64,000 bases of DNA from Bacillota bacterium (GCA_023415055.1 JAEZLZ010000097.1:4207-68206), one strand, 5' to 3'; shown: positions 24,398-34,100, counted from the stretch's first letter. Made by a program: numbers and translations. Notes: generated from the letters alone by a model not told the origin.

Positions 24398-25459
24398 ATG
24401 AAAAATGAAAAATCAATGGAAATAGGATTTTTCCAAAAGTATCTATCCATCTGGGTAGCATTATGTATGGTGGCAGGAGTTCTTATCGGTAAATTTTTAC
24501 CCGGAATTCCGGACTTCCTGAATCAATTTGAATATGCGAAGGTATCGATTCCCACCGCTATCTTAATCTGGGTTATGATCTATCCAATGATGATGAAGGT
24601 GGATTTTCAGAGTATTAAGAATGTCGGTAAGAATCCAAAGGGACTCTTTGTAACTTGGATTGCAAATTGGTTGATCAAGCCATTTACGATGTATGCAATT
24701 ACTTCCTTTTTTCTTTATGTCGTATTTCGTAATTTTATAACCCAGGAGCTTGCGAAGGAATATCTTGCAGGAGCAATCTTATTAGGAGCGGCGCCCTGTA
24801 CTGCGATGGTATTTGTATGGAGTACACTGACTAAGGGGAATCCTGCCTATACCGTGGTTCAGGTAGCTACCAATGATTTAATTATTCTGGTAGCGTTCGT
24901 CCCTATCGTAAAATTCCTGTTAGGTATCAGCAAGGTCAGTGTCCCCTGGGATACCCTGATTTTATCAGTTGTACTATTTGTAGTAATACCTCTTGGTGGT
25001 GGTATTCTGACCAGAGTATTAATTACAAGAAGAAAAGGGATCGAATACTTTGAAAAGCAATTCCTGCCGAAGTTCGATCATATTACCATAATCGGATTAT
25101 TACTTACATTAATTCTACTGTTTGCTTTCCAGGGTGAAGTATTTCTTGCAAACCCGTTTCACATATTACTGATTGCAGTCCCTTTGACGATTCAGACCTT
25201 TATCATCTTCTTCATTTCCTACCTGCCTTGCAGAATACTGAAGCTTCCTCATGATATCGCAGCACCTGCAGGAATGATCGGAGCCTCGAATTTCTTCGAG
25301 CTTGCGGTAGCGGTTGCGATTGCCTTATTCGGTACTACTTCGCCGGCAGCACTTGCTACCACAGTGGGAGTTTTAACTGAAGTTCCCGTGATTCTGATTC
25401 TGGTGAAGATCGCGAACAGTACAAAGCATTGGTTCCCGCAAATGTCTTCTCTTAAATAA
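24398..25459 (+). CDS. acr3: ACR3-family arsenite efflux transporter
   Basis: Arsenite exporter of 353 residues with ten predicted helices. The signature GAAPCTAMVFVWS (about 129-141) contains the conserved Cys, and GASNFFELAVAVAIALFG (about 291-308) is the second hallmark segment. The ATG follows AGGAGG, 10 bp after the CoADR stop, as the last gene of the four-gene operon; a terminator follows at 25517. No ArsR or ArsC is present nearby. Confidence 0.93.
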   Translation: MKNEKSMEIGFFQKYLSIWVALCMVAGVLIGKFLPGIPDFLNQFEYAKVSIPTAILIWVMIYPMMMKVDFQSIKNVGKNPKGLFVTWIANWLIKPFTMYAITSFFLYVVFRNFITQELAKEYLAGAILLGAAPCTAMVFVWSTLTKGNPAYTVVQVATNDLIILVAFVPIVKFLLGISKVSVPWDTLILSVVLFVVIPLGGGILTRVLITRRKGIEYFEKQFLPKFDHITIIGLLLTLILLFAFQGEVFLANPFHILLIAVPLTIQTFIIFFISYLPCRILKLPHDIAAPAGMIGASNFFELAVAVAIALFGTTSPAALATTVGVLTEVPVILILVKIANSTKHWFPQMSSLK

Positions 25460-25516
25460 TACAATATTCTTATCGGTAATAGGGTGTGAGTAGGAAGAAA
25501 ATGATTAGAAAACATG

Positions 25517-25552
25517 AAAAGAGGCTTTCGTAATTACGAAAACCTCTTTTTC
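25517..25552. terminator. Bidirectional terminator between acr3 and the Cys/Gly-rich gene
   Basis: AAAAGAGG (25517-25524) pairs with CCTCTTTT (25543-25550) around the self-complementary TTTCGTAATTACGAAA. T-rich tails are present on both strands. Confidence 0.85.
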
Positions 25553-25565
25553 ACTATTTATTAAA

Positions 25566-25793
25566 TTAGAAGGAACCACCGCATAAGCAAAGGATTAAGA
25601 GAATGGGGAGAATACCATCCAATCCGCCATTATTACCACAGCCGTTATTATTTCCAAAGAGTCCTCCTAAAAAGCCGTTGTTATCTCCATTTTGGCAACA
25701 GCAAAGAATAAGAATTAAGAAAATCGGACTAATACCGTTCAATCCGCCATTTCTATTATCACATCCGCAGGATGTACCTGTTAAAATACCCAT
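25566..25793 (-). CDS. Cys/Gly-rich small protein, second paralogue
   Basis: 75 residues: an N-terminal Cys/Gly/Asn segment, hydrophobic SPIFLILILCCCQ (about 22-34), loop GGLFGNNNGCGNNGG, and C-terminal LDGILPILLILCLCGGSF. It shares its whole plan with the protein at 19513-19728. The minus-strand ATG follows GGAGGTG. Function unknown. It sits convergent to acr3 with a shared terminator, so it is not part of the arsenic operon. Confidence 0.75.
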   Translation of the reverse strand: MGILTGTSCGCDNRNGGLNGISPIFLILILCCCQNGDNNGFLGGLFGNNNGCGNNGGLDGILPILLILCLCGGSF

Positions 25794-25980
25794 TGTAACA
25801 CCTCCAATATTCGATTTAATCCAATATATGCAGACTGCTTGGACATATTTACCAATATCAATGTGATGTTTGCAATATTATGATGAAACAGCACAATATG
25901 AGTAGGCATAAGCATAAATAGGGCTATCCGACACATAATAAATTGTATTATGAACAGAATTAGATTTATATGGAGGTATT

Positions 25981-26916
25981 ATGAAGGCGGATAAGCGACT
26001 GACGAATGCTTACAAAAATGCAAAGATTGAGTATTTTGACAATAATTCAAAATATATTTTTTTCAGTGATTCTCATCGGGGAGATGATAGTGTCTCAGAT
26101 GAATTTACAAGAAATCAGAATATTTTTCTCCATGCACTTAATTATTATTATAAACAAGGTTATACCTATATTGAAGCCGGGGATGGAGATGAGCTTTGGG
26201 AATACAAGAATTTCAAGGTGATAAGGCTGGCTCATACCGATGTTTTTACTGTAATTAAGAAATTCTATGATGATCACCGGTTTATCATGCTCTATGGCAA
26301 TCATAATATCTACCTGAAATCAAAGCGTTTTGTACGAAATAATTATTATGAATATTATGATGAATATAATCAGATCCGGGTCGAGCTGTTCAAAGGCTTA
26401 CAACCTATTGAAGCATTGATTCTCCGCCATAAAGAGACGAAGCAAAAGATCCTGGTAGTACATGGGCATCAAGGAGACCTGATGAATGACCGTCTATGGT
26501 TTATAGCGATGCTGCTGCTGCGATATTTTTGGCGATATCTGCATGTCGTCGGCTTTGATAACCCAACCAGCCCAGCACTTAATCTTTATAAGCGGCATAA
26601 AGTTGAGAAAGTCTATGATAATTGGATCGAGAAGCATAAGATGATGTTGATCTGCGGTCATACACACAGACCAAAATTCCCGAAAAATGATGATCTGCCC
26701 TACTTTAATACCGGCTGCTGTATTCGAACCAGAGGGATATCAGGAATCGAGATTCTGAACGGCGAGATTCTGATGGTTGATTGGAGAATCGCTGCAGATG
26801 ATGACGGCGGTCTATGCATTCATAGAACAGTGGTCAGAGGTCCGGAGCCAATCTGCAATTATGATTGCAAGAATCATCCTTATACCGGTCACTGCAAAAA
26901 GGTGGATGATGATTAG
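25981..26916 (+). CDS. Cytosolic metallophosphoesterase
   Basis: Calcineurin-like phosphoesterase of 311 residues without signal peptide. Motifs: FFSDSHRGDD (about 27-36; Asp-x-His), EAGDGDELWE, YGNHNIYL (GNH), VVHGHQGD and CGHTHRPKFP (di-metal ligands). SDSHRGDD and GDGDELW resemble UDP-2,3-diacylglucosamine hydrolase-like enzymes, but an unrelated substrate is likely in a Gram-positive cell. A Cys/His-rich end follows. The ATG follows GGAGG. No partner gene is evident. Confidence 0.85.
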   Translation: MKADKRLTNAYKNAKIEYFDNNSKYIFFSDSHRGDDSVSDEFTRNQNIFLHALNYYYKQGYTYIEAGDGDELWEYKNFKVIRLAHTDVFTVIKKFYDDHRFIMLYGNHNIYLKSKRFVRNNYYEYYDEYNQIRVELFKGLQPIEALILRHKETKQKILVVHGHQGDLMNDRLWFIAMLLLRYFWRYLHVVGFDNPTSPALNLYKRHKVEKVYDNWIEKHKMMLICGHTHRPKFPKNDDLPYFNTGCCIRTRGISGIEILNGEILMVDWRIAADDDGGLCIHRTVVRGPEPICNYDCKNHPYTGHCKKVDDD

Positions 26917-27023
26917 CAAAATGGAAGCCCTTGTCGATGTAGAGAAACTGCAACGACGAGGGTATTTTTACATCAGAATACATTATGCTAAACCAAGGAA
27001 TTCGACATACCATCGTTTATTGG

Positions 27024-27052
27024 TTGACAGAAATAACATTATCATCAATAAT
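27024..27052 (+). promoter_or_regulatory. Promoter of the LCP gene
   Basis: TTGACA (27024-27029), 17-bp spacer, AATAAT (27047-27052). Its position inside the longer open frame argues against the ATG at 26985 as the start of the LCP protein. Confidence 0.7.
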
Positions 27053-27116
27053 AGGAGATGAAAAAAAAGAAAAGAGATTAGGACAACAGATTATAATAAA
27101 AAGAAAAGGTGATATT

Positions 27117-28328
27117 ATGTCAGATAGAAGCGATGAGGAATTATTAAAACAGCAAATACGTGATATTATGATGGAGGATCAGGAGGGAAAGAATCAAAGG
27201 GAAATAAAACAACCGCAGGTAACAGGGCGTCGAGAATCGGAACAACAAGATACGGAACAACGAGAATATACCACCAGACCGCGAAAAATGCCTCCCGTAA
27301 AAAAGAAAAAGCATAAGGTATGGAAAGCAATCGGCATCACACTCTTAGTCCTTTTGATATTAGTTGGGTTACTGCTAGGAACAAAACCGGGCCGAAGTAT
27401 CCTTTATAAAAATGCCAGCAGCTTTGTCTTTCATAATGTAAATAACGAAGAACTCATAAAAGAATATGAGGAAGACGGTGGCGGGAATCATAGTAAAGCA
27501 GCCAGACAAGAGGATTATGTTACGAATTATCTTATCTTTGGAATTGAAGAATTTGGTGGAGCCAGAAATACGGATTCCATGATGATTGCTTCTCTGAATA
27601 CGAAGGATGATACCCTGAAGCTGACCTCATTGCTTCGTGACAGCTATGTTGATATCCCGGGATATAAAGCAAATAAACTGAATTCTGCCTATGCAAAAGG
27701 CGGAGCCAGACTTTTAATTGATACGATTGAACAGAACTACAAGGTTCGAATCGATGGCTATGTATCGGTTGATTTTAAATCCTTTGAGAAAATCGTGGAT
27801 CTTCTTGGCGGTGTAACGATCGAGCTGGGTAAGGAAGAAGCCGAATATCTGAACACTACGAATTACATATCAAAGAAGAAATACCGTAATGTTAAGCCGG
27901 GCGTAAATCATCTGAACGGCAATCAGGTCATGGGATATGTTCGTGTGAGAAAAGTGAAGACCCTTGGCGGAGTAAATAATGATTACGGCCGTATCGTTCG
28001 TCAGCAGAGAGCTTTGAAAGCGATCTTTGACAGCTATAAATCACCGAAGAACCTGTTTAAGATTCTTCCGATTACGAAGAAATGTCTGGGTTATGCTACG
28101 ACAAATCTGACACAGGATCAGATCGAGCGGGCAATGTCAGATGTCGTGGAAAACAGAATGACTTCATTGGATACCTTCCGCATACCGGTAGATGGCAAAT
28201 TTGATGCTCCGAAGAAATATAACGGAATCACTTATCCGATCGTACTGGATTGGGATGCGAATCGAGTGGAATTATATAAATTCATCTACCATGATACGGA
28301 TAAGGAAGCAATGGCAGCCCTAAAGTAA
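27117..28328 (+). CDS. LytR-CpsA-Psr (LCP) family glycopolymer ligase
   Basis: Membrane-anchored phosphotransferase that attaches wall polymers to peptidoglycan, 403 residues. A charged cytoplasmic N-terminus (1-65), one membrane helix (about 68-88), then the LCP domain: DSMMIASLN, LLRDSYVDIPG (catalytic Arg region), NKLNSAYAKGGA and VRKVKTLGGVNNDYGRIVRQQ (conserved Asp/Arg segment). The ATG at 27117 follows AAAGGTG and lies 65 bp after a good -10. Monocistronic as seen. Confidence 0.9.
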   Translation: MSDRSDEELLKQQIRDIMMEDQEGKNQREIKQPQVTGRRESEQQDTEQREYTTRPRKMPPVKKKKHKVWKAIGITLLVLLILVGLLLGTKPGRSILYKNASSFVFHNVNNEELIKEYEEDGGGNHSKAARQEDYVTNYLIFGIEEFGGARNTDSMMIASLNTKDDTLKLTSLLRDSYVDIPGYKANKLNSAYAKGGARLLIDTIEQNYKVRIDGYVSVDFKSFEKIVDLLGGVTIELGKEEAEYLNTTNYISKKKYRNVKPGVNHLNGNQVMGYVRVRKVKTLGGVNNDYGRIVRQQRALKAIFDSYKSPKNLFKILPITKKCLGYATTNLTQDQIERAMSDVVENRMTSLDTFRIPVDGKFDAPKKYNGITYPIVLDWDANRVELYKFIYHDTDKEAMAALK

Positions 28329-28377
28329 AAATCACAATATAACGTACTTTCTGTTACTGGATGTACTATATTTTGTA

Positions 28378-28406
28378 TTGATTTTTCTTCCAATATGTTT
28401 TATAAT
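28378..28406 (+). promoter_or_regulatory. Promoter of the nrdDG operon
   Basis: TTGATT (28378-28383), 17-bp spacer, TATAAT (28401-28406), 38 bp before the nrdD start. Confidence 0.7.
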
Positions 28407-28443
28407 ACAATTCTCACATATAGTACCTAAGGAGTAAGAAAGT

Positions 28444-30600
28444 ATGAAAACAATTAAACGTAATGGTGCAGAAGAAGCTTTTGACTTAAATAAGATTATC
28501 GCTGCCGTAAAGAAAGCAAATGAATCAGGGGACAAGACATTTTTAAATGATGAACAAATTAAGAGCATTGCGGAATATGTGGAATATAAATGCCTTAAGC
28601 TTAACAGAGCAGTGTCGGTAGAAGAGATTCAGGATATGGTAGAGGATCAGATTATGGCTACCGGTTCATTCGATTTGGCTAAGCGTTATGTAAAATACAG
28701 ATATCAGAGATCCCTGATCCGGAAGGCAAACACAACCGATAACCGAATTCTTACTCTGATCGAAGGTAACAATGAGGACGTAAAACAAGAGAACTCGAAT
28801 AAAAATCCTACCATTAACAGTGTCCAACGTGATTATATGGCAGGAGAGGTAAGTAAGGATATTACAAAAAGATTACTCCTGCCTGCCGATATCGTAGAAG
28901 CAGATCAGGAGGGTATCATTCATTTTCACGACACAGATTACTTTGCTCAGCACATGCATAACTGTGATCTGGTGAATCTGGAGGACATGCTTCAGAATGG
29001 AACCGTAATCAGTGAGACACGAATCGAGAAGCCTCACAGCTTTTCAACAGCCTGCAATATAGCAACACAAATTATCGCGCAGGTTGCCAGCAATCAGTAT
29101 GGTGGACAAAGCATCAGTTTATCTCATCTTGCTCCCTTTGTACAGATCTCAAGAAAGAAGATCCATGCTGAGGTGCTGGAAGAGATTGAGATCCTTGGCA
29201 GTAAGGTGCCTGAAGATCAGATTGAGAAGATCGTTGAGATGAGACTTCGCAAAGAAATTAACCGTGGTGTTCAGACGATCCAATATCAGGTGATAACACT
29301 GATGACTACCAATGGACAGGCACCATTTCTTACAGTTTTCATGTATCTGAATGAAGCAAAGAATGAGACGGAGAAGCGTGATTTGGCTCTGATCATCGAG
29401 GAGACGTTAAAACAGCGATATCAGGGAGTAATGAACGAAGCCGGAATCTGGGTTACGCCAGCATTTCCTAAGCTGATCTATGTTCTGGAGGAAGATAATG
29501 TCACCGAAGGTTCCGAATATTATTATCTGACTGAGCTTGCTGCCAAATGTACTACGAAGAGACTGGTACCGGATTATATCTCAGAAAAGAAGATGAAGGA
29601 ACTCAAAGAGGGTAACTGCTTCCCTGTTATGGGATGTCGAAGTGCTTTAAGCCCTTGGAAGGATGAGAATGGTGAGTATAAATTCTATGGTCGTTTTAAC
29701 CAAGGTGTCGTAACGATTAATCTGGTGGATGTAGCATTATCCTCAGGTGGAGATATGACAAAGTTCTGGGAGATTTTTGACGAAAGATTAGAGCTTTGCT
29801 ATAAAGCACTGATGGTACGCCATAAGCGTCTCAAGGGAACCTTATCGGATGCGGCTCCGATTCTATGGCAGCATGGTGCGCTTGCCAGACTAAAGAAGGG
29901 TGAGACAATCGACCGGTTACTCTACGGCGGTTATTCCTCGATTTCGTTGGGGTATGCAGGACTTTATGAATGCACCAAGTATATGACCGGTTTATCTCAT
30001 ACTGACCCGAAAGCAACCTCATTTGCATTGGATGTTATGAAATATATGAATGTTGCTTGTGACCGCTGGAAGGCAGAAACCAATATCGGCTTTGGAATCT
30101 ACGGATCACCGATTGAAAGCACAACTTATAAATTTGCAAAGTGCCTCCAGAAGCGTTTTGGGATAATAAAGGGAATAACAGATAAAAGCTATATCACGAA
30201 CAGCTATCATGTCCATGTGACAGAGGAAATAGATGCATTTACAAAGCTAAAATTCGAAGCACAGTTTCAATCTCTCTCTACCGGTGGGGCTGTCAGCTAT
30301 GTAGAGGTGCCGAATATGCAGAATAATATTCCGGCAGTGCTGCAGGTTATCCGCTTTATCTATGATAATATTATGTACGCAGAGCTGAATACAAAGAGTG
30401 ATTGCTGTCAGGAATGCGGTTTTAGCGGAGAGATTCAGATCGTCACCGATCAGGGTAAGCTTGTGTGGGAATGTCCTAAGTGCGGTAACCGTGATCAGGA
30501 TAAGCTGAATGTAGCTCGCAGAACTTGCGGCTATATCGGAACACAATTCTGGAATCAGGGAAGAACCCAGGAAATTAAGGAAAGGGTGCTTCATTTATAA
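28444..30600 (+). CDS. nrdD: Anaerobic ribonucleoside-triphosphate reductase (class III)
   Basis: Glycyl-radical enzyme reducing NTPs to dNTPs without oxygen, 718 residues. N-terminal ATP-cone (about 1-95, KRNGAEEAFDLNKI). The catalytic barrel includes the FHDTDYF and MGCRS segments. A C-terminal zinc site uses CCQECGF and CPKCGN, and the glycyl radical loop is RRTCGYIG (Gly about 696) followed by FWNQGR. The ATG follows AAGGAG. It overlaps nrdG by one base, so translation of its activase is coupled. Confidence 0.96.
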   Translation: MKTIKRNGAEEAFDLNKIIAAVKKANESGDKTFLNDEQIKSIAEYVEYKCLKLNRAVSVEEIQDMVEDQIMATGSFDLAKRYVKYRYQRSLIRKANTTDNRILTLIEGNNEDVKQENSNKNPTINSVQRDYMAGEVSKDITKRLLLPADIVEADQEGIIHFHDTDYFAQHMHNCDLVNLEDMLQNGTVISETRIEKPHSFSTACNIATQIIAQVASNQYGGQSISLSHLAPFVQISRKKIHAEVLEEIEILGSKVPEDQIEKIVEMRLRKEINRGVQTIQYQVITLMTTNGQAPFLTVFMYLNEAKNETEKRDLALIIEETLKQRYQGVMNEAGIWVTPAFPKLIYVLEEDNVTEGSEYYYLTELAAKCTTKRLVPDYISEKKMKELKEGNCFPVMGCRSALSPWKDENGEYKFYGRFNQGVVTINLVDVALSSGGDMTKFWEIFDERLELCYKALMVRHKRLKGTLSDAAPILWQHGALARLKKGETIDRLLYGGYSSISLGYAGLYECTKYMTGLSHTDPKATSFALDVMKYMNVACDRWKAETNIGFGIYGSPIESTTYKFAKCLQKRFGIIKGITDKSYITNSYHVHVTEEIDAFTKLKFEAQFQSLSTGGAVSYVEVPNMQNNIPAVLQVIRFIYDNIMYAELNTKSDCCQECGFSGEIQIVTDQGKLVWECPKCGNRDQDKLNVARRTCGYIGTQFWNQGRTQEIKERVLHL

Positions 30601-31121
30601 TGAATTACGGTGCGATTAAGAAAACGGATATTTCTAATGGTCTCGGAGTCAGAGTTGCTTTGTTTGTCTCTGGCTGTACCCATCATTGCAAGGGCTGCTT
30701 CAATCCAGAAACCTGGAATTTCAATTATGGAAAACCATTTACGAAGGAGACCGAGGAGGAGCTGCTGCAAGCCCTGTCCTATACATATATTAACGGTTTA
30801 TCACTGCTTGGCGGTGAACCGATGGAACCCTCGAATCAACAAGTACTGCTGCCATTTATAAAGAAAGTGAAAGAGCTCTTTCCGGAGAAGGACATCTGGT
30901 GTTATACCGGATATGATTTTGAACAGGAGCTCTTGAAGGAGAGCAGAGCTCGTTGTGAATGTACGGATGAGCTACTATCCAATATTGATGTACTGGTAGA
31001 CGGTGAATTTGTTGAGGAACAAAAGGACATCAGTCTGAAGTTTCGAGGCTCGGCTAATCAACGAATTATTGATGTTAAGACCTCCCTTCATTCAGGCAAG
31101 CTTGAACTGTATCCCTTATAA
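30600..31121 (+). CDS. nrdG: Anaerobic ribonucleotide reductase activating enzyme
   Basis: Radical SAM activase that installs the glycyl radical on NrdD. 173 residues with the cluster motif CTHHCKGC (Cys26, Cys30, Cys33; Cx3Cx2C) and SLLGGEP for SAM binding. The start ATG shares its A with the nrdD stop (TAATG). Operon end is the long hairpin at 31133. Confidence 0.95.
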   Translation: MNYGAIKKTDISNGLGVRVALFVSGCTHHCKGCFNPETWNFNYGKPFTKETEEELLQALSYTYINGLSLLGGEPMEPSNQQVLLPFIKKVKELFPEKDIWCYTGYDFEQELLKESRARCECTDELLSNIDVLVDGEFVEEQKDISLKFRGSANQRIIDVKTSLHSGKLELYPL

Positions 31122-31132
31122 CAGAAAATTAG

Positions 31133-31197
31133 AAACCTCCTTAATTTAATGCTTTCAGCAAAGTAATGTTGCAAGCATTAAATTAAGGAGGTTTTTT
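31133..31197 (+). terminator. Terminator with a 22-bp perfect stem
   Basis: Left arm 31133-31154 and right arm 31173-31194 are exact reverse complements (AAACCTCCTTAATTTAATGC and the two following T residues on the left) around an 18-nt loop, followed by T residues. It lies 11 bp after the nrdG stop. Confidence 0.85.
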
Positions 31198-31219
31198 ATG
31201 AGGTTATATTTGTCGATTA

Positions 31220-31248
31220 TTGAAACTTAGAGAAATTTCTGATATGAT
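31220..31248 (+). promoter_or_regulatory. Promoter of the GGDEF-EAL gene
   Basis: TTGAAA (31220-31225), 17-bp spacer, TATGAT (31243-31248), 51 bp before the ATG. Confidence 0.65.
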
Positions 31249-31298
31249 AAAATTAGAAACAGGAAAGGGTATAATTTGCTAAATTATACAAGAGTAAG

Positions 31299-34043
31299 AT
31301 GATTCTAGGCTTGGCATATTTTATAAGCTTTATTGTGAGTGTAATACTGATTTTTATGTTGGTGAAGAGAAGCAGAATAGCAATATCAAAAAGGTTGTTT
31401 TTCATGACTCTACTGGTGTCTTTCTGGCTTCTCATGGAAACGTTAAGTTTTATTTTACCAATTCCCTGGATCCTATTATTTCAAAAATTGAAATACATAG
31501 GTGTAATTCTTGTACCTCCGATTCTACTGATTTCCTGTCTAGCCTTTACTCAAAAGAATAATAAGATGACAGTGCCGCAGCGGATATCAATTTATTTCAT
31601 ACCACTACTTTCCCTGCTGGCAGTAGCTACCGGAAGGTTTCCCTATCCTTTTTTATCAAATCAGAAGGTGATCATTTCTCAAGGCGTTCCAATATTTAAC
31701 TATACAAAGGAAATCGGATTCTTTATCAGTATTGGTTACTCCTATGTACTGATTCTAATTTCCAGCTTTTTATTATTACTTCGATCTATCAAATTTCCTA
31801 CAATATATCGGAAACAAAGCTTTCTTGTCTTTCTGGGCTGTAGTATCGCTTTTCTTATGAATGTATTTTTCATTACACAAAAGGTAGCTATATTACCGAT
31901 TGATATAACGCCTATTTTTATCTTATTGACCTTAATCGTGTTTTACTGGGGGGTATATCATTTACCAAAAACAATGATTGTTCCCTATGCAAGAGATCTT
32001 GTAATCGAAAACTTCAGAGATCTTTTATTTGTCCTTGACAACGAGGACTGTATTATTGATGCGAATCCGAAGGCTTTGGAATTCCTGCATCAATTTGGGG
32101 ATGAGAAATTACGAAAGGAAGCTTTCTTATCTAAGCTGATTGGCAGAGAAATCTATGATATTGTTCAACATATCCCACAGGCAAAGGACATCATCCTGCC
32201 AATTGATAAAACGAAGGAGAATACGATCGAATTACTGCAGGACGGCAACAGACTTTATTATAATATCTATGTTGAGGATATCTATGACGGTAATCATTTA
32301 AAGATAGGTAAGCTCTACCTGCTGCAGGACTTGACTCTGCTCAAGGAGCAATTAAACAACCTGATCAGGCTGAATGAAGAACTGATAATTTCGGATAAGA
32401 TAATTGATGAAGCTATTGAAGGTATCGTTATTACAGATGCGTCAAATACAATTATCCGTGTCAATGAATCCTTAGCTAAGATGTCAGGATATTCGAGAGA
32501 AGAACTGATTGGACAGAATCCCAGACTGCTACGCTCCAATTATCATGATTCTATATTTTATCAAAAGATGTGGAAGCAGCTTTCCACAGAAGGTATTTGG
32601 GAAGGGGAAATTTGGGATAGACGTAAATCCGGTGAGGTTTATCCTAAGTGGATGACAATTACTACTATCCGTCATATGGATGGTAAGGTTGCAAATTATA
32701 TCGGCATTTCCTCTGATATAACAAAAATGAAGAAAGCAGAGCAGGACATCCATCTGCTTGCTTATTATGATACCTTAACCGGAATTCCGAACCGAACCTT
32801 ATTTTATGACCGACTCAGTATGGCATTAAGCCGTGTAAAGAGGAATAATACCTCGGTTGCTTTACTGTACATGGACCTTGATAATTTTAAGCTGATTAAT
32901 GATTCCCTTGGACATGATACAGGGGATCAGCTGCTCATCGAGGTTACGAAGAGAATACAATCCGTTATCCGAGAAGAGGATCTGCTATCAAGATTGGGAG
33001 GAGATGAGTTTACCCTACTGATGGAAGGTAATAATTGTTCGGAAGAGGCGGCTGCATTGGCAAATAAGATTATATATACGGTAAGCGAGCCGATTCTCTT
33101 AAAGGATTTGGAGGTGTCAGTGGGGATCAGCATCGGAATATCGATAGCACCCTATGATGACCTTACAATGGAGGGATTGATTCGAAAAGCAGATAGTGCG
33201 ATGTACCATAGCAAGGACAACGGCAGAGGAAAATATTCCTTCTCCTCCGAAGAAATAGAGCTAAGAAATCATGAAAAGCTTGAATTGCAGATTAAGCTAA
33301 AACAAGCGTTACAGAATGAGGAATTTGAACTCTATTTACAGCCTCAAATTTCAATGGTAAATAACAAGTATACGATTATCGGTGCAGAAGCCCTGATACG
33401 ATGGAATAGTGATGGCTCAGTCATTCCTCCGGGAAAATTTATTCCTGCTGCAGAGGAGAATGGATTAATTCTACCTATCAGTAATTGGATCACGGCAGAG
33501 ATATTCCGAATCGATCAGCTGCTCAAAAACCATGATATCGGTATTAATTTAGCAATTAATGTATCTGTAAAACAATTTGAAAATAAAGATTATATTCAGC
33601 TACTTCGCAAGCTCATGGAGGAAAACTCCAAACAAAACATTCGATTGGTTCTGGAGATAACGGAAAGCATGTTTATCCATGATATTAACTGGGCGATTGA
33701 ATATTTACTGGAAATGAAGGAATTGGGTGTCCGTATAGCGCTGGATGATTTCGGTACAGGCTTTTCATCCCTCAGCTATTTAACAAAGCTTCCGATTGAT
33801 TACATAAAGATAGACCAAGCCTTTGTAAGCCGATTGGACGAGGCTCAAAATGCAAAGCTGACCTATTCGATCCTATCCATGGCTAAAACGTTGAATCTAG
33901 AGACGCTGGCCGAAGGAGTCGAGACACCGGAGCAGGCAAAGAAGTTATTGCAGGTTGGCTGTGATGAGTTACAAGGCTATTATTTCAGTAAACCGGTACC
34001 GATTAATGAATTTATTAAATTGTATCAGAAACAGCTACTTTAA
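31299..34043 (+). CDS. 7TM-PAS-PAS-GGDEF-EAL cyclic-di-GMP protein
   Basis: Membrane-bound bifunctional c-di-GMP enzyme, 914 residues. Seven helices (about 1-225) resemble the histidine-kinase-type 7TM sensor. PAS domains follow at about 240-330 and 365-480. The GGDEF domain (about 485-645) has intact RLGGDEF and an allosteric I-site REED five residues before GGDEF. The EAL domain (about 665-905) keeps EALIRW, NVSVKQF, EITES, LDDFGTGFS, IKID and EGVE. Both cyclase and phosphodiesterase active sites therefore look functional; net activity cannot be predicted. The ribosome binding site before the ATG is weak. Confidence 0.93.
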   Translation: MILGLAYFISFIVSVILIFMLVKRSRIAISKRLFFMTLLVSFWLLMETLSFILPIPWILLFQKLKYIGVILVPPILLISCLAFTQKNNKMTVPQRISIYFIPLLSLLAVATGRFPYPFLSNQKVIISQGVPIFNYTKEIGFFISIGYSYVLILISSFLLLLRSIKFPTIYRKQSFLVFLGCSIAFLMNVFFITQKVAILPIDITPIFILLTLIVFYWGVYHLPKTMIVPYARDLVIENFRDLLFVLDNEDCIIDANPKALEFLHQFGDEKLRKEAFLSKLIGREIYDIVQHIPQAKDIILPIDKTKENTIELLQDGNRLYYNIYVEDIYDGNHLKIGKLYLLQDLTLLKEQLNNLIRLNEELIISDKIIDEAIEGIVITDASNTIIRVNESLAKMSGYSREELIGQNPRLLRSNYHDSIFYQKMWKQLSTEGIWEGEIWDRRKSGEVYPKWMTITTIRHMDGKVANYIGISSDITKMKKAEQDIHLLAYYDTLTGIPNRTLFYDRLSMALSRVKRNNTSVALLYMDLDNFKLINDSLGHDTGDQLLIEVTKRIQSVIREEDLLSRLGGDEFTLLMEGNNCSEEAAALANKIIYTVSEPILLKDLEVSVGISIGISIAPYDDLTMEGLIRKADSAMYHSKDNGRGKYSFSSEEIELRNHEKLELQIKLKQALQNEEFELYLQPQISMVNNKYTIIGAEALIRWNSDGSVIPPGKFIPAAEENGLILPISNWITAEIFRIDQLLKNHDIGINLAINVSVKQFENKDYIQLLRKLMEENSKQNIRLVLEITESMFIHDINWAIEYLLEMKELGVRIALDDFGTGFSSLSYLTKLPIDYIKIDQAFVSRLDEAQNAKLTYSILSMAKTLNLETLAEGVETPEQAKKLLQVGCDELQGYYFSKPVPINEFIKLYQKQLL

Positions 34044-34100
34044 CTTTACGAGATTTTCATGCTAGTCCTACTTATCATTGATAAACGAAGCCAAGTGTCT

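Noticed and set aside
26985..27117. Longer LCP protein from ATG 26985
   Set aside because: A TTGACA-17-AATAAT promoter lies inside this extension, and the extra residues look unlike family starts.
28357..28430. NrdR boxes before nrdD
   Set aside because: Some TATAT-type sequence is present, but no pair matches the consensus with the usual spacing.
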